Of a stretch of 64,000 nt of DNA, positions 11,869-23,262 are shown one piece after another; positions within the stretch are counted from its first letter, which is position 1, and every line of letters begins with the position of its first letter. Both the position numbers and the translations under genes were made by a program. The notes below the pieces were generated by a model. That model was not told the origin of the DNA and made no database searches. It was given only the letters and a program-made list of their open reading frames with translations. Origin of the DNA: Calliphora vicina (Eukaryota > Arthropoda > Insecta > Diptera > Calliphoridae); the NCBI RefSeq assembly GCF_958450345.1, contig NC_088781.1, positions 24,281,857-24,345,856 on the forward strand. The letters run 5' to 3'.

Positions 11869-12876
11869 ATGAGTGACCAGAAAAAAGTGCGTACTGAAAT
11901 TATTAAATATTTTCAACAAAACCCAACTTGGTCTTACAAAAAGTTGGCCAAGCATACAAAGGTCTGCCGTCAAACTGTTTCCAATGTTATTAAACAGTAC
12001 CGGGAGAACTTGTCAGTTGATAGAAAACCTGGTTCAGGTAGAAGGAATGGTCCACATGATGTTTCTAAAGCCAAAAAAATAGAACGCATTTTCAAAAGAG
12101 CTCCCAACACATCCGGTAGGAAAGCAGCCCGGTTAGCTCAGTGCTCGGACTATTTGGTACGAAAAGTTAAAGCTAATGCAGGTTTAAAAACATACAAGGC
12201 TCAAAAAGTTCCTGACAGGAACGCTACTAAAAATTTAGAGGCCAAAAACAGAGCACGGAAATTGAAGTCAAGTTTTATAAAAAAATATTCTTGCTGCATA
12301 ATGGATGACGAAACGTATGTTCTGGCAGATTTTTCGCAACTTCCAGGTCAAAAATTTTATGTTGCTGATGCTCGAGGGAATGTTGAAGAAAAGTTTAGGA
12401 CCCAAAAGCAGACAAAATTTCCCAGAAAGTTCTTGGTATGGCAAGCAATATGCAGTTGCGGCAAAAGAAGCCACTCATTTGTTACAACGGGCTCTATAAA
12501 TACCGAAATTTACATCAAGGAATGTTTACAAAAAAGGCTGCTTCCATTCATAAGACTTCATAATGTGTCCACTTATTTTTGGCCTGACTTGGCATCCTGT
12601 CACTATGGCAAACAAGCCCTTGAGTGGTACAAGAACAATAATGTGGTATTTGTACCAAGAGAGGCAAATCCTCCAAACTGCCCGGAGCTAAGGCCAGTGG
12701 AGAGATATTGGGCTCTTGTTAAAAGAGAATTGAAGAGTACAAAAAAGGTGTCCAAAAGTGTGGTAGATTTTAAACGGAGATGGACTACATGTTCGAGCAA
12801 AGTGACAGAAAGCACTATAAAAACGTTAATGGAAGGGTTTCCGAAAAAGGTTCAAAATTTCATCACTAGTGATTAA
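11869..12876 (+). CDS. DD37E Tc1/mariner transposase
   Basis: This is a cut-and-paste DNA transposase acting on its own inverted repeats in the nucleus. The 335-residue frame starts at an ATG with A at -3. In-frame ATGs lie upstream at 11812 and 11824, and the frame extends to a TTG at 11776, but the residues before 11869 are hydrophobic and unlike the family. Residues 5-44 form a helix-turn-helix region (RTEIIKYF to TVSNVIKQY) that would bind the TIRs. GSGRR at 55-59 matches the GRPR-like linker. The catalytic triad is D147 (in MDDETYV, codon 12307), D240 (in WPDLASCHY, codon 12586) and E278 (in RPVERYW, codon 12700). There are 37 residues between D240 and E278, hence DD37E, a type described from mosquitoes and other animals. 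Length is normal for the family (about 330-350), with no frameshift or stop. Confidence 0.92.
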   Translation: MSDQKKVRTEIIKYFQQNPTWSYKKLAKHTKVCRQTVSNVIKQYRENLSVDRKPGSGRRNGPHDVSKAKKIERIFKRAPNTSGRKAARLAQCSDYLVRKVKANAGLKTYKAQKVPDRNATKNLEAKNRARKLKSSFIKKYSCCIMDDETYVLADFSQLPGQKFYVADARGNVEEKFRTQKQTKFPRKFLVWQAICSCGKRSHSFVTTGSINTEIYIKECLQKRLLPFIRLHNVSTYFWPDLASCHYGKQALEWYKNNNVVFVPREANPPNCPELRPVERYWALVKRELKSTKKVSKSVVDFKRRWTTCSSKVTESTIKTLMEGFPKKVQNFITSD

Positions 12877-12983
12877 AACTATAAAAATAATTTTTTTTGT
12901 AAATTGTAATAATAATTTCAATCAAATAAAAAAAAAATTAAAGCTGTAAGTTTAGTGGTTTCTTTTTTATAAACATATATGTA

Positions 12984-13010
12984 TGTTAAGAATTTTTCGA
13001 TCTCACTCCT
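12984..13010 (-). repeat. Right terminal inverted repeat of the DD37E element
   Basis: It ends CGATCTCACTCCT immediately before TA and is the exact complement of the left end. Confidence 0.9.
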
Positions 13011-13492
13011 TATTACCACAAATGTTGTTTTTATATGGGGCAGTATTGTGAATGTTGTAGCCGGTAGAATTCCTGTTGTATATAAATTTTGTATTTTACA
13101 AAAGTAATAAAAACAATTATTTTTACATTTATACAACTGCATAACTGTGTGTGTATGAAATTATTTGTAATTTTACGGTCAGTGTGTCTAGACATGAAAT
13201 GCACACAAAATTTACATTTTGTATAATTTGATGAGTTTATGTATGTGTGTACACACTCACACATATGCATTTATTATCCTTAATTTTATATGTCATTTAA
13301 TAATTGTATAACTACTACCTGTGTTTGTTTGTTTGAGTAAATTGTGCAAAACCATAAACTATTTAATTTATTGTAGCGACACACATGCAAGCAAACCCAA
13401 ATTTAAATAAACATTTATTTAATAAATGAATAATTTAACATAAAATAAATTTCCAAAATTTCTATCTCTCTCTATATTCAAGTGAGTATATA

Positions 13493-13827
13493 TGGGTATT
13501 TCCATGGTGCCGAACGCGACATTCATACGCCTTTGATATGACATTGTACCTCTATGTTTAGTCAAAAGGATAATCTTTGTAACTGAGTTGTTTCCAAAAT
13601 ATTAGTTATAATCGTGGTATCTCGAACGTGACACAAAATATTAATCTTTTACGACTACCTGTAGAAAGATACAAATATCAGTAAATTGGATCATAATTTG
13701 TTACACAAGTAATATTTTTAATTAAAATAGTTGTCTTTTACAACTTTTAATATGATTTGTCACGCGACATACTTTTCCTTCATGTTTAAAATACCGTTGA
13801 CAGTGGAACTTTTTGTGGAAATGCCCA
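13493..13827. mobile_element. TA-flanked MITE of 335 bp
   Basis: The left end TGGGTATTTCCA is inverted at the right end as TGGAAATGCCCA, with TA outside both (13491-13492 and 13828-13829). Just inside the ends are GAACGCGACATTC and GTCACGCGACATAC, with a third related copy (CTCGAACGTGACAC) near 13620. This suggests an internal repeated protein-binding motif. No coding capacity is present. Probably Tc1/mariner-derived. Confidence 0.72.
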
Positions 13828-13829
13828 TA

Positions 13830-14482
13830 TGTTCAAATGTATGTGTAGACATTCAGTCTGTTGTTGTCTAGAGCATGAGTTTCATGCTGCTGATGATGAT
13901 GATGACGTTGATAAACAGCCTGTCAATAAATAGTTTATTAAAAATTACTTATGATTATTTTAACATTTAAATATGAATGAATGAAAATCGTAAAATAAAT
14001 ATTTAGTTTCTGTTTTTTTTCCAACATGTATTTTCATATTTGCTAAATGATAAAATAATTTTGTGGCAAGTTGAAATATAGTCGCCTGCTGGTATGTGTC
14101 AACATTATTTAAAATGTTTGCGGTTTTAATTTGTTCTACAAATAAATTTAGTTTTTATTTATTTTTTTTTCTGTTTCAAAATAAAACTAAATGTAGTCCA
14201 GTCTGGTTTTAATAATTTGAAGTTGGTTTTTAAATTATCAATGAGTCACCTAAATCGTCAGGGTAATTAAATCTATTTAAATCAAATTGTGGTTGAAAAA
14301 CTTTAAAACGCTGAATACAGTAGTAGTATTGTATAATAAGTGGATTTGCATTATATAATAAACATAAAAAATAAAATATTTATAAAATCCTATAGAAATA
14401 CTGAAAAACAACATAAGATAACACAAGGGAACACTCCATTTTTTGTCGTTCAAACATCATTTTGATATTGTACCCAATTTCC
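13830..14482. other. AT-rich non-coding stretch
   Basis: No gene or element is recognised. A GATGAT microsatellite lies near 13890. Confidence 0.5.
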
Positions 14483-16812
14483 CGATAACTTGACTTTTCT
14501 ATAGAAAAGTTTTCGATAAGTTGACTTATCTATAAAAAAGTTACCGATTCTATAGAAAAGTTATCGATAACTTGTCTTTTCTATAGAAAAGTTATCGATA
14601 ACTTGTCTTTTCTATAGAAAAGTTATCGATAACTTGTCTTTTCTATAGAAAAGATACCGATAACTAGTCTTTTCTATAGAAAAGATACCGATAACTAGAC
14701 TTTTCTATAGAAAAGATACCGATAACTAGACTTTTCTATAGAAAAGTTATCGATAACTTGACTTTTCTATGGAAAAGTTATCGATAACTTGACTTTTCTA
14801 TGGAAAAGTTATCGATAACTTGACTTTTCTATGGAAAAGTTATCGATAACTTGACTTTTCTATGGAAAAGTTATCGATAACTTGACTTTTCTATAGAAAA
14901 CTTTTCTATGGAAAAGTTATCGATAACTTTACTTTTCTATAGAAAAGTTATCGATAACTTTACTTTTCTATAGAAAAGTTATCGATAACTTTACTTTTCT
15001 ATAGAAAAGTTATCGATAACTTTACTTTTCTATAGAAAAGTTATCGATAACTTTACTTTTCTATAGAAAAGTTATCGATAACTTTACTTTTCTATAGAAA
15101 AGTTATCGATAACTTTACTTTTCTATAGAAAAGTTATCGATAACTTTACTTTTCTATAGAAAAGTTATCGATAACTTTACTTTTCTATAGAAAAGTTATC
15201 GATAACTTTACTTTTCTATAGAAAAGTTATCGATAACTTTACTTTTCTATAGAAAAGTTATCGATAACTTTACTTTTCTATAGAAAAGTTATCGATAACT
15301 TTACTTTTCTATAGAAAAGTTATCGATAACTTTACTTTTCTATAGAAAAGTTATCGATAACTTTACTTTTCTATAGAAAAGTTATCGATAACTTTACTTT
15401 TCTATAGAAAAGTTATCGATAACTTTACTTTTCTATAGAAAAGTTATCGATAACTTTACTTTTCTATAGAAAAGTTATCGATAACTTTACTTTTCTATAG
15501 AAAAGTTATCGATAACTTTACTTTTCTATAGAAAAGTTATCGATAACTTTACTTTTCTATAGAAAAGTTATCGATAACTTTACTTTTCTATAGAAAAGTT
15601 ATCGATAACTTTACTTTTCTATAGAAAAGTTATCGATAACTTTACTTTTCTATAGAAAAGTTATCGATAACTTTACTTTTCTATAGAAAAGTTATCGATA
15701 ACTTTACTTTTCTATAGAAAAGTTATCGATAACTTTACTTTTCTATAGAAAAGTTATCGATAACTTTACTTTTCTATAGAAAAGTTATCGATAACTTTAC
15801 TTTTCTATAGAAAAGTTATCGATAACTTTACTTTTCTATAGAAAAGTTATCGATAACTTTACTTTTCTATAGAAAAGTTATCGATAACTTTACTTTTCTA
15901 TAGAAAAGTTATCGATAACTTTACTTTTCTATATTCTATAGGAAAGTTATCGATAACTTTACTTTTCTATAGAAAAGTTATCGATAACTTTACTTTTCTA
16001 TAGAAAAGTTATCGATAACTTCACTTTTCTATATTCTATAGGAAAGTTATCGATAACTTCACTTTTCTATAGGAAAGTTATCGATAACTTCACTTTTCTA
16101 TAGAAAAGTTATCGATAACTTGACTTTTCTATAGAAAAGTTATCTATAACTTGACTTTTCTATAGAAAAGTTATCGATAACTTGACTTTTATATAGAAAA
16201 GTTATCGATAACTTGACTTTTATATAGAAAAGTTATCGATAACTTGACTTTTATATAGAAAAGTTATCGATAACTTGACTTTTCTATACAAAAGTTATCG
16301 ATAACTTGACTTTTCTATACAAAAGTTATCGATAACCTGGCATTTATTAGAACAGTTATCGATAACATGAGATTTATTAGAAAAGTTATCGATAACTTGA
16401 CTTTTCCAGAGAAAAGTTATCGATAACTTGACATTTCCAGAGAAAAGTTATCGATAACTTGACTTTTCTATAAAAAAGTTATCGATAACTTGACTTTTTT
16501 ATAGAAAAGTTTTCGATTACTCGACTTTTCTATAGAAAAGTTATTGATAACTAGACTTTTCTATAAAAAAGTTATCGATAATTCGACTTTTCTATGCAAA
16601 AGTAATCGATAACTTGACTTTTCTCTAAAAAATTTATCGATAACTTGACTTTCTCTAAAAAAATGTTCGATAACTTGAGTTTTCTATAGAAAAGTTATCG
16701 ATAACTTGACTTTTCTCTACAAAAGTTATCGATAACTTGACTTTTCTATAGAAAAATTATCGATAACTTGACTTTATTTTAAAAAAGTTATCGATAACTT
16801 GACTTTTCTGTA
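14483..16812 (+). repeat. TATCGATA composite minisatellite, array 2 (largest)
   Basis: About 75 units of 31 bp. The core (about 14930-16010) is a run of almost identical units with linker TTTAC. The edges carry TTGTC, CTAGAC, TTGAC and TTCAC linkers and more mutations, the expected pattern of homogenised centre and old edges. Two units near 15934 and 16030 share an extra CTATATT insertion, so a two- or three-unit block was itself duplicated. Orientation is the same as most of array 1. Confidence 0.96.
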
Positions 16813-18504
16813 TGATATTTTACAGTTACTCTGTATATTACGCACAAACATAATGAGTAAATTTGCTTTAAATGTCTATTTAGATGTAAACTAGTCAGAT
16901 ATTTGCCGCAAAAACCGCATTTACATATAAATCTTGTAATCATTGATATCAAATGTTGGTTTGTTTTTTATTCAATGACTTTTTTTTATTAATAAACTAG
17001 AGTATAAAGCTTAAGCTTGTATTTAAAATGTGTGTGGTTTTAAATAATGAAGTATATAATAAAATAATTAAAAATAATTCACACATCACTGTCTCTATTT
17101 AATTTAAAGCCAAAACAAAACCAACCTAAAAGTAGGCTAATTATTTATAAAAAGTGTAAATGTCAATAATATTTATGCTGCTGGTTGTTTTTGTTTTAGA
17201 AATACAAAAAGGATAAACGAGTCACCACTTGAAGAGCGCAAAAAGCCACCACAAGAGTGTGACACATCTTTGTGAATCTCAAAGCTTTGGCAAAATTAAC
17301 AACGTTTTAAACTATTTAATTTTAAAGTTAATTAACAAACATAATTGTACAATTTTGCTCATTTTTATTTTGGTTTTCGTTTGATGTCAAACTTTTTTTT
17401 TTTTTGCAATATGACAGCTCTTTATGTCAACAACCTTATATGTTTAAAAAGGCACACAAACATCTCTACCAGTATAAACAACCACACCTCCACTTTGTCA
17501 TCGCATTTTTTTACAAATTTATTGTAATAGAAATGTAGAAAGGTGAAATAATGCTTAAAACGCATATAAATTAATTGGCTTTGGTTGCAGGAAAGTTGAG
17601 TTTTTTTTTTTGCATTAAAAGCCAACATATTGTGTCACCACAATCCGATCCACATTACCATTATTTGCAAACATTTTAAAGTGGGATTTAGTTAAAGTGC
17701 AATGAGTGCAGTTAAAAAAAGAAGTCAGTCATGGTCCGCATTATGTCACTATTATGTCATGCTAGATTTGCTAAATAATGTTTTCAGTTGATTTCATTAG
17801 CTAATAGATATAGAAGCTATTAGAATAGCTTATTCTTCAAACCAAGAAAAATTTATCTTTCTAACACTTCCACTATCTAGACCTACACCATTTCTTTTCT
17901 AAAGGTCACATTTACCAGCCACGCCTTTTGTCTCCCCTTCTGCAAAACTCTGAAGCAACAATTTTATAAAACATGTTCCATTTATTAACGATTCCGAATG
18001 CAATACAAACTTTGTACTTTATTAAATACATGAGTACGTTAGAATATTTTATTTTGTTTCCCTCCAATCGCTCTCATACACCAGCACACAAAGCATAATG
18101 GGGGAAAAAAATAAAATGTTAAAAATTGAAACTAGGGTGCAGCATAGAAAAAGATTTGCAAGTACAACAAATGCAGCTTCAGCACCAATAAAATACAATA
18201 ATAATGGTAACAGCAGCAGCAGCAGCAACAACAACACCGAGCAAAGCAAAAAAAGAATTGAGGACATGGAGCCAAATTAATAATAAAACATAAAACATGA
18301 AAGAACATGAATAGAACCGAGTCGAGTCGAGAAAACAAAAATAATAATGGGGACTTAAAGAGAGATAGAGAGAGAGGGACCAAGCAACTAGATAAAAAAA
18401 ACAATTAAAAGGGATTGAAGATGAAATAATAATAACACAAGATAACTTTAGTTTTCGAAATTCATCATTAACTTTACTTAACTTAGCGATTACTTGCCCT
18501 TATT
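16813..18504. other. AT-rich non-coding stretch between arrays 2 and 3
   Basis: No gene is supported. It contains an AGC/AAC microsatellite (18208-18238) and AGAGAG runs (18359-18376). The open frames here are products of these simple repeats. Confidence 0.5.
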
Positions 18505-19785
18505 ATCGATAACATGACTTTTCTAGAGAAAAGTTATCGATAACTTTACTTTTCTATAGCAAAGTTATCGATAACTTCACTTTTCTATAGAAAAGTTATC
18601 GATAACTTTACTTTTCTATAGCAAAGTTATCGATAACTTGACTTTTCTATAGAAAAGTTATCGACAACATTTCTTTTCTATAGAAAAGTTATCGATAACT
18701 TGACTTGTCTATAGAAAAGTTATCGATAACATGACTTTTCTATAGAAAAGTTATCGATAACATGACTTTTCTATAGAAAATTTATCGATAACATGACTTT
18801 TCTATAGAAAATTTATCGATAACATGACTTTTCTATAGAAAAGTTATCGATAACATGACTTTTCTATAGAAAAGTTATCGATAACATGACTTTTCTATAG
18901 AAAAGTTATCGATAACATGACTTTTCTATAGAAAAGTTATCGATAACATGACTTTTCTATAGAAAAGTTATCGATAACATGACTTTTCTATAGAAAAGTT
19001 ATCGATAACATGACTTTTCTATAGAAAAGTTATCGATAACATGACTTTTCTATAGAAAATTTATCGATAACATGACTTTTCTATAGAAAAGTTATCGATA
19101 ACATGACTTTTATATAGAAAAGTTATCGATAACATGACTTTTCTATAGAAAAGTTATCGATAACATGACTTTTCTATAGAAAAGTTATCGATAACATGAC
19201 TTTTCTATAGAAAAGTTATCGATAACATGACTTTTCTATAGAAAAGTTATCGATAACATGACTTTTCTATAGAAAAGTTATCGATAACATGACTTTTCTA
19301 TAGAAAAGTTATCGATAACATGACTTTTCTATAGAAAAGTTATCGATAACATGACTTTTCTATAGAAAAGTTATCGATAACATGACTTTTCTATAGAAAA
19401 GTTATCGATAACATGACTTTTCTATAGAAAAGTTATCGATAACATGACTTTTCTATAGAAAAGTTATCGATAACATGACTTTTCTATAGAAAAGTTATCG
19501 ATAACATGACTTTTCTATAGAAAAGTTATCGATAACATGACTTTTCTATAGAAAAGTTATCGATAACATGACTTTTCTATAGAAAAGTTATCGATAACAT
19601 GACTTTTCTATAGAAAAGTTATCGATAACTTTTCTTTTCAGTAATAAATTTATCGATAACTTTACTTTTCAGTAGGAAATTTATCGATAACTTTACTTTT
19701 CAGTAGGAAATTTATCGATAACTTTACTTTTTAGTAGGAAATTTATCGATAACTTTACTTTTCTATAGAAAACTTATCGATAACA
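18505..19785 (+). repeat. TATCGATA composite minisatellite, array 3
   Basis: About 41 units of 31 bp. The dominant linker is ATGAC (CGATAACATGACTTTTC), which breaks the outer symmetry of the CGAT palindrome on one side. A few diverged edge units with TTTAC and CAGTAGG occur at 19630-19780. The run from 18720 to 19620 is nearly invariant. Confidence 0.95.
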
Positions 19786-21444
19786 TTAATTTACCTTAAA
19801 ATATCTGTACATTTTGCGTGAATATCCCTACTACTTGTTTAAATCTCGCATAGTGCAAAAATCCCTTGCCACACATAGAAAAATAGTGAGAGAGAAAGAG
19901 TCATGTTGGAATAAAATGCGAAGAAAAACAAACAAGTATAAATGCTAAATTGTGCAACGTACAATGACTTGAATTTAAACAAAAAACAAAAAAAAGAATC
20001 TACAGAGAACAAAAATAAAAAAAAGTAAAAAATAGCGAGGGAAAGAAAAATAGAATCATAAATACAAAAATAAATACACATTTATTTAAACAAATACTCA
20101 AACTCACACAGACTCTGACACACACTCCCATTCCCAGCCCCATTAAACGAGAGGTGACTACGTGGTGAACAGAAAAAAAAACAGCCATGCCAAGCCAAGC
20201 CAACAAGATGCAGATGCCATTGTTTGTAATGGTAGGTAGAGTGTGGCAGTGGCAGCAGTTGGAGAGGTGGTGGCCGAGAGAGCCCTAGAGATGGAGATGG
20301 ATGGATGGAATGGAAGGAGGCAAAATAAAAGCATTATTAAATGCAGCAGCACCATTTAAAATTTACTGCACATGGCAACATAAATTTTAATTTGCATAAG
20401 GGTTTACCTCATAATATGACACATCCAGCCATGCAACAACCGAATCATGCAACGAGTAATAAAAAATGCAACAAAACAAAAATAATGATAAAAACTGAAT
20501 CACAAAATAAAATAAAATAAAAAAAAAAACTGAAAGACAAACAAACTCTGGTGAAACTGGGGAGAAATGTTTGTGAAAAAATTAAGGAGAGTTTGTGTTC
20601 ATATCTAGAATATGCAATAAAATATGAGACTAAGGATAAAACACCAGAGGTTTATGAAGGGGATTTAAAGGAGTTATTAAAGTAAAAAACATTTTTTTGG
20701 TGAATAGTTTGAGGGCATTTTATTGGATAAAGGAATGTAATGATGATGAGTTTTGTAACTTCAACATACCTAAAAAATGTATATCTCAAGTTTTCATACC
20801 CTTAAACCTCTGCAGTCTGTTGAATAATTTTTGATACTCTGCTCTGTCTGCTGCAGCTGACTCCACTCCACTACTCACATACTTTTCTTACACAAATGTG
20901 TCGTTGTCTTCTCCGTCTTGTGTCATGGCAACTTTGTATGGCTGTTGGCTTTAATTCTTCTGATTTTTTATTTTTTATTTTTCTTCTTTAGAATTTTTTG
21001 TTACTCTGTCGTATCAGTTGTCTCATTTGTTACAAACAACAAAAAAAGTATAAAGTTGTTTTTCATAATAACAATTTTTTTTTTGCTACAGCTTTTTAGA
21101 GATTTTTTGATGCGTGCTAAAGTAAAAATTTCTGTAGCTGTGAGATTTTTGCATTCTTGTTTTAGTTGAAGTACATGAAGACTTCTTCTGCTTTCTATGA
21201 TTATCTAAAGGATTTTGAACTCATTTTTTTTTTATTCTTTTGGTAGAGGGAAAAACAAGCAAAATATTTAAATTTTTACATAAAATACAAAATAAAAATA
21301 AACAAAAACAAAGTAGGGTTTGGTGTTAAAGTCATGTCAATGCAGGCATACAAAAATAACTAGAAGTGAGCTAGGAAGTTCTAATCGGTCAAGTTCGACT
21401 CTTAAAGATAATAATTTAAAGGGATAAATTGAAAGTTAATAGAT
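19786..21444. other. AT-rich non-coding stretch between arrays 3 and 4
   Basis: No gene is supported. It holds a GGAT microsatellite near 20290-20310 and long A/T runs. Confidence 0.5.
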
Positions 21445-21535
21445 TGTAATTTTTACCTTTTAAAAACGGTGGTTTATTCTCTTAACTGCAAATAAAAGTT
21501 CAGTAGTTTAACATTTCTAACAACTCTTTATTTCT
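21445..21535 (-). mobile_element. LTR fragment (3' end), left of array 4
   Basis: Blocks CCTTTTAAAAACGGTGGTTT, GCAAATAAAAG and AACAACTCTTTATTT match, in order and reversed, the 3' part of the solo LTR at 47090-47629. Those sequences include AATAAAGAGTTGTT and GCTTTTATTTGC. It begins at the LTR terminus (TGTAA) and is cut off by the first repeat unit of array 4. Confidence 0.7.
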
Positions 21536-23032
21536 AGAAAAGTTATTGATTTCTATAGAAAAGTTATCGATAACTGCACTTTTCTATAGAAAAGTTATCG
21601 ATAACTGCACTTTTCTATAGAGCAGTTATCGATAACTGCACTTTTCTATAGATCAGTTATCGATAACTGCACTTTCTATAGATCAGTTATCGATAACTGT
21701 ACTTTTCTATAGATCAGTTATCGATAACTGCACTTTTCTATAGAACAGTTGTCGATAACTGCACTTTTCTATAGAACAGTTGTCGATAACTGCACTTTTC
21801 TATAGAACAGTTGTCGATAACTTTTGTTTTCTATAGAAAAGTTATCGATAACTGCACTTTTCTATAGAAAAGTTATCGATAACTACACTTTTCTATAGAA
21901 AAGTTATCGATAACTACACTTTTCTATAGAAAAGTTATCGATAACTACACTTTTCTATAGAAAAGTTATCGATAACTTTTGTTTTCTATAGAAAAGTTAT
22001 CGATAACTTTTGTTTTCTATAGAAAAGTTATCGATAACTTTTGTTTTCTATAGAAAAGTTATCGATAACTTTTGTTTTCTATAGAAAAGTTATCGATAAC
22101 TTTTGTTTTCTATAGAAAAGTTATCGATAACTCTTGTTTTCTATAGAAAAGTTATCGATAACTCTTGTTTTCTATAGAAAAGTTATCGATAACTTTTGTT
22201 TTCTATAGAAAAGTTATCGATAACTTTTGTTTTCTATAGAAAAGTTATCGATAACTTTTGTTTTCTATAGAAAAGTTATCGATAACTTTTGTTTTCTATA
22301 GAAAAGTTATCGATAACTTTTGTTTTCTATAGAAAAGTTATCGATAACTTTTGTTTTCTATAGAAAAGTTATCGATAACTTTTGTTTACTATAGAAAAGT
22401 TATCGATAACTTTTGTTTTCTATAGAAAAGTTATCGATAACTTGACTTTTCTATAGAAAAGTTATCGATAACTTGACTTTTCTATAGAAAAGTTATCGAT
22501 AACTTGACTTTTCTATAGAAAAGTTATCGATAACTTGACTTTTCTATAGAAAAGTTATCGATAACTTGACTTTTCTATAGAAAAGTTATCGATAACTTGA
22601 CTTTTCTATAGAAAAGTTATCGATAACTTGACTTTTCTATAGAAAAGTTATCGATAACTTGACTTTTCTATAGAAAAGTTATCGATAACTTGACTTTTCT
22701 ATAGAAAAGTTATCGATAACTTGACTTTTCTATAGAAAAGTTATCGATAACTTGACTTTTCTATAGAAAAGTTATCGATAACTTGACTTTTCTATAGAAA
22801 AGTTATCGATAACTTGACTTTTCTATAGAAAAGTTATCGATAACTTGACTTTTCTATAGAAAAGTTATCGATAACTTGACTTTTCTATAGAAAAGTTATC
22901 GATAACTTGACTTTTCTATAGAAAAGTTATCGATAACTTGACTTTTCTATAGAAAAGTTATCGATAACTTGACTTTTCTATAGAAAAGTTATCGATAACT
23001 TGACTTTTCTATAGAAAAGTTCTATAGAAAAT
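21536..23032 (+). repeat. TATCGATA composite minisatellite, array 4
   Basis: About 48 units of 31 bp in three blocks: linker CTGCAC or CTACAC (21560-21960, with some GATCAG and GAACAG variants of the second palindrome), linker TTTTG (21970-22440), and linker TTGAC (22440-23010). The array ends with a partial unit directly against an LTR terminus and begins inside another LTR fragment. Confidence 0.95.
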
Positions 23033-23262
23033 TGTAACCTTTAAATAAACCGTATCAGTAGTTTTAAATTTGTAACAACTCTTTATTTATTGAAATTTAC
23101 ACAACTATTTAAATAGTCGCTCTATTTTAATACACACACTTTAGAATTTACAAGAATACACAGGTAAATGCAAACTCTAACAGCGCCTACTATATACTAA
23201 CTCACTAACAACTCGCTGTTACTATTTATTACACTGCACCATCTGCTAGAAGTCTCACGAAT
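23033..23262 (-). mobile_element. LTR fragment, right of array 4
   Basis: Starting with the LTR terminus TGTAAC, it repeats the blocks CAGTAGTTTTAAATTTGTAA and CAACTCTTTATTTATT seen left of the array. It then continues through sequence matching the reverse complement of the 47.1-kb solo LTR (AAATTTACACAAC, TAACAGCGCCTA, ACTCACTAACAACT). It is truncated before the LTR 5' end. No internal retrotransposon genes are present. Confidence 0.7.

Larger units (their letters stand above)
11713..13010 (+). mobile_element. Complete Tc1/mariner (DD37E) transposon
   Basis: The 1,298-bp element begins AGGAGTGAGATCGAAAAATT and ends with its inverted complement. The terminal match extends 27 bp without a mismatch. 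TA dinucleotides flank it at 11711-11712 and 13011-13012, the canonical target of the superfamily. It contains one intact transposase frame (11869-12876) and an AATAAA at 12925. Intact ends, identical TIRs and an unbroken frame indicate recent insertion and possible activity. Confidence 0.93.

Noticed and set aside
18049..18404. Leu-rich and Ser-rich frames on both strands
   Set aside because: Both are translations of a CAG/CAA microsatellite.
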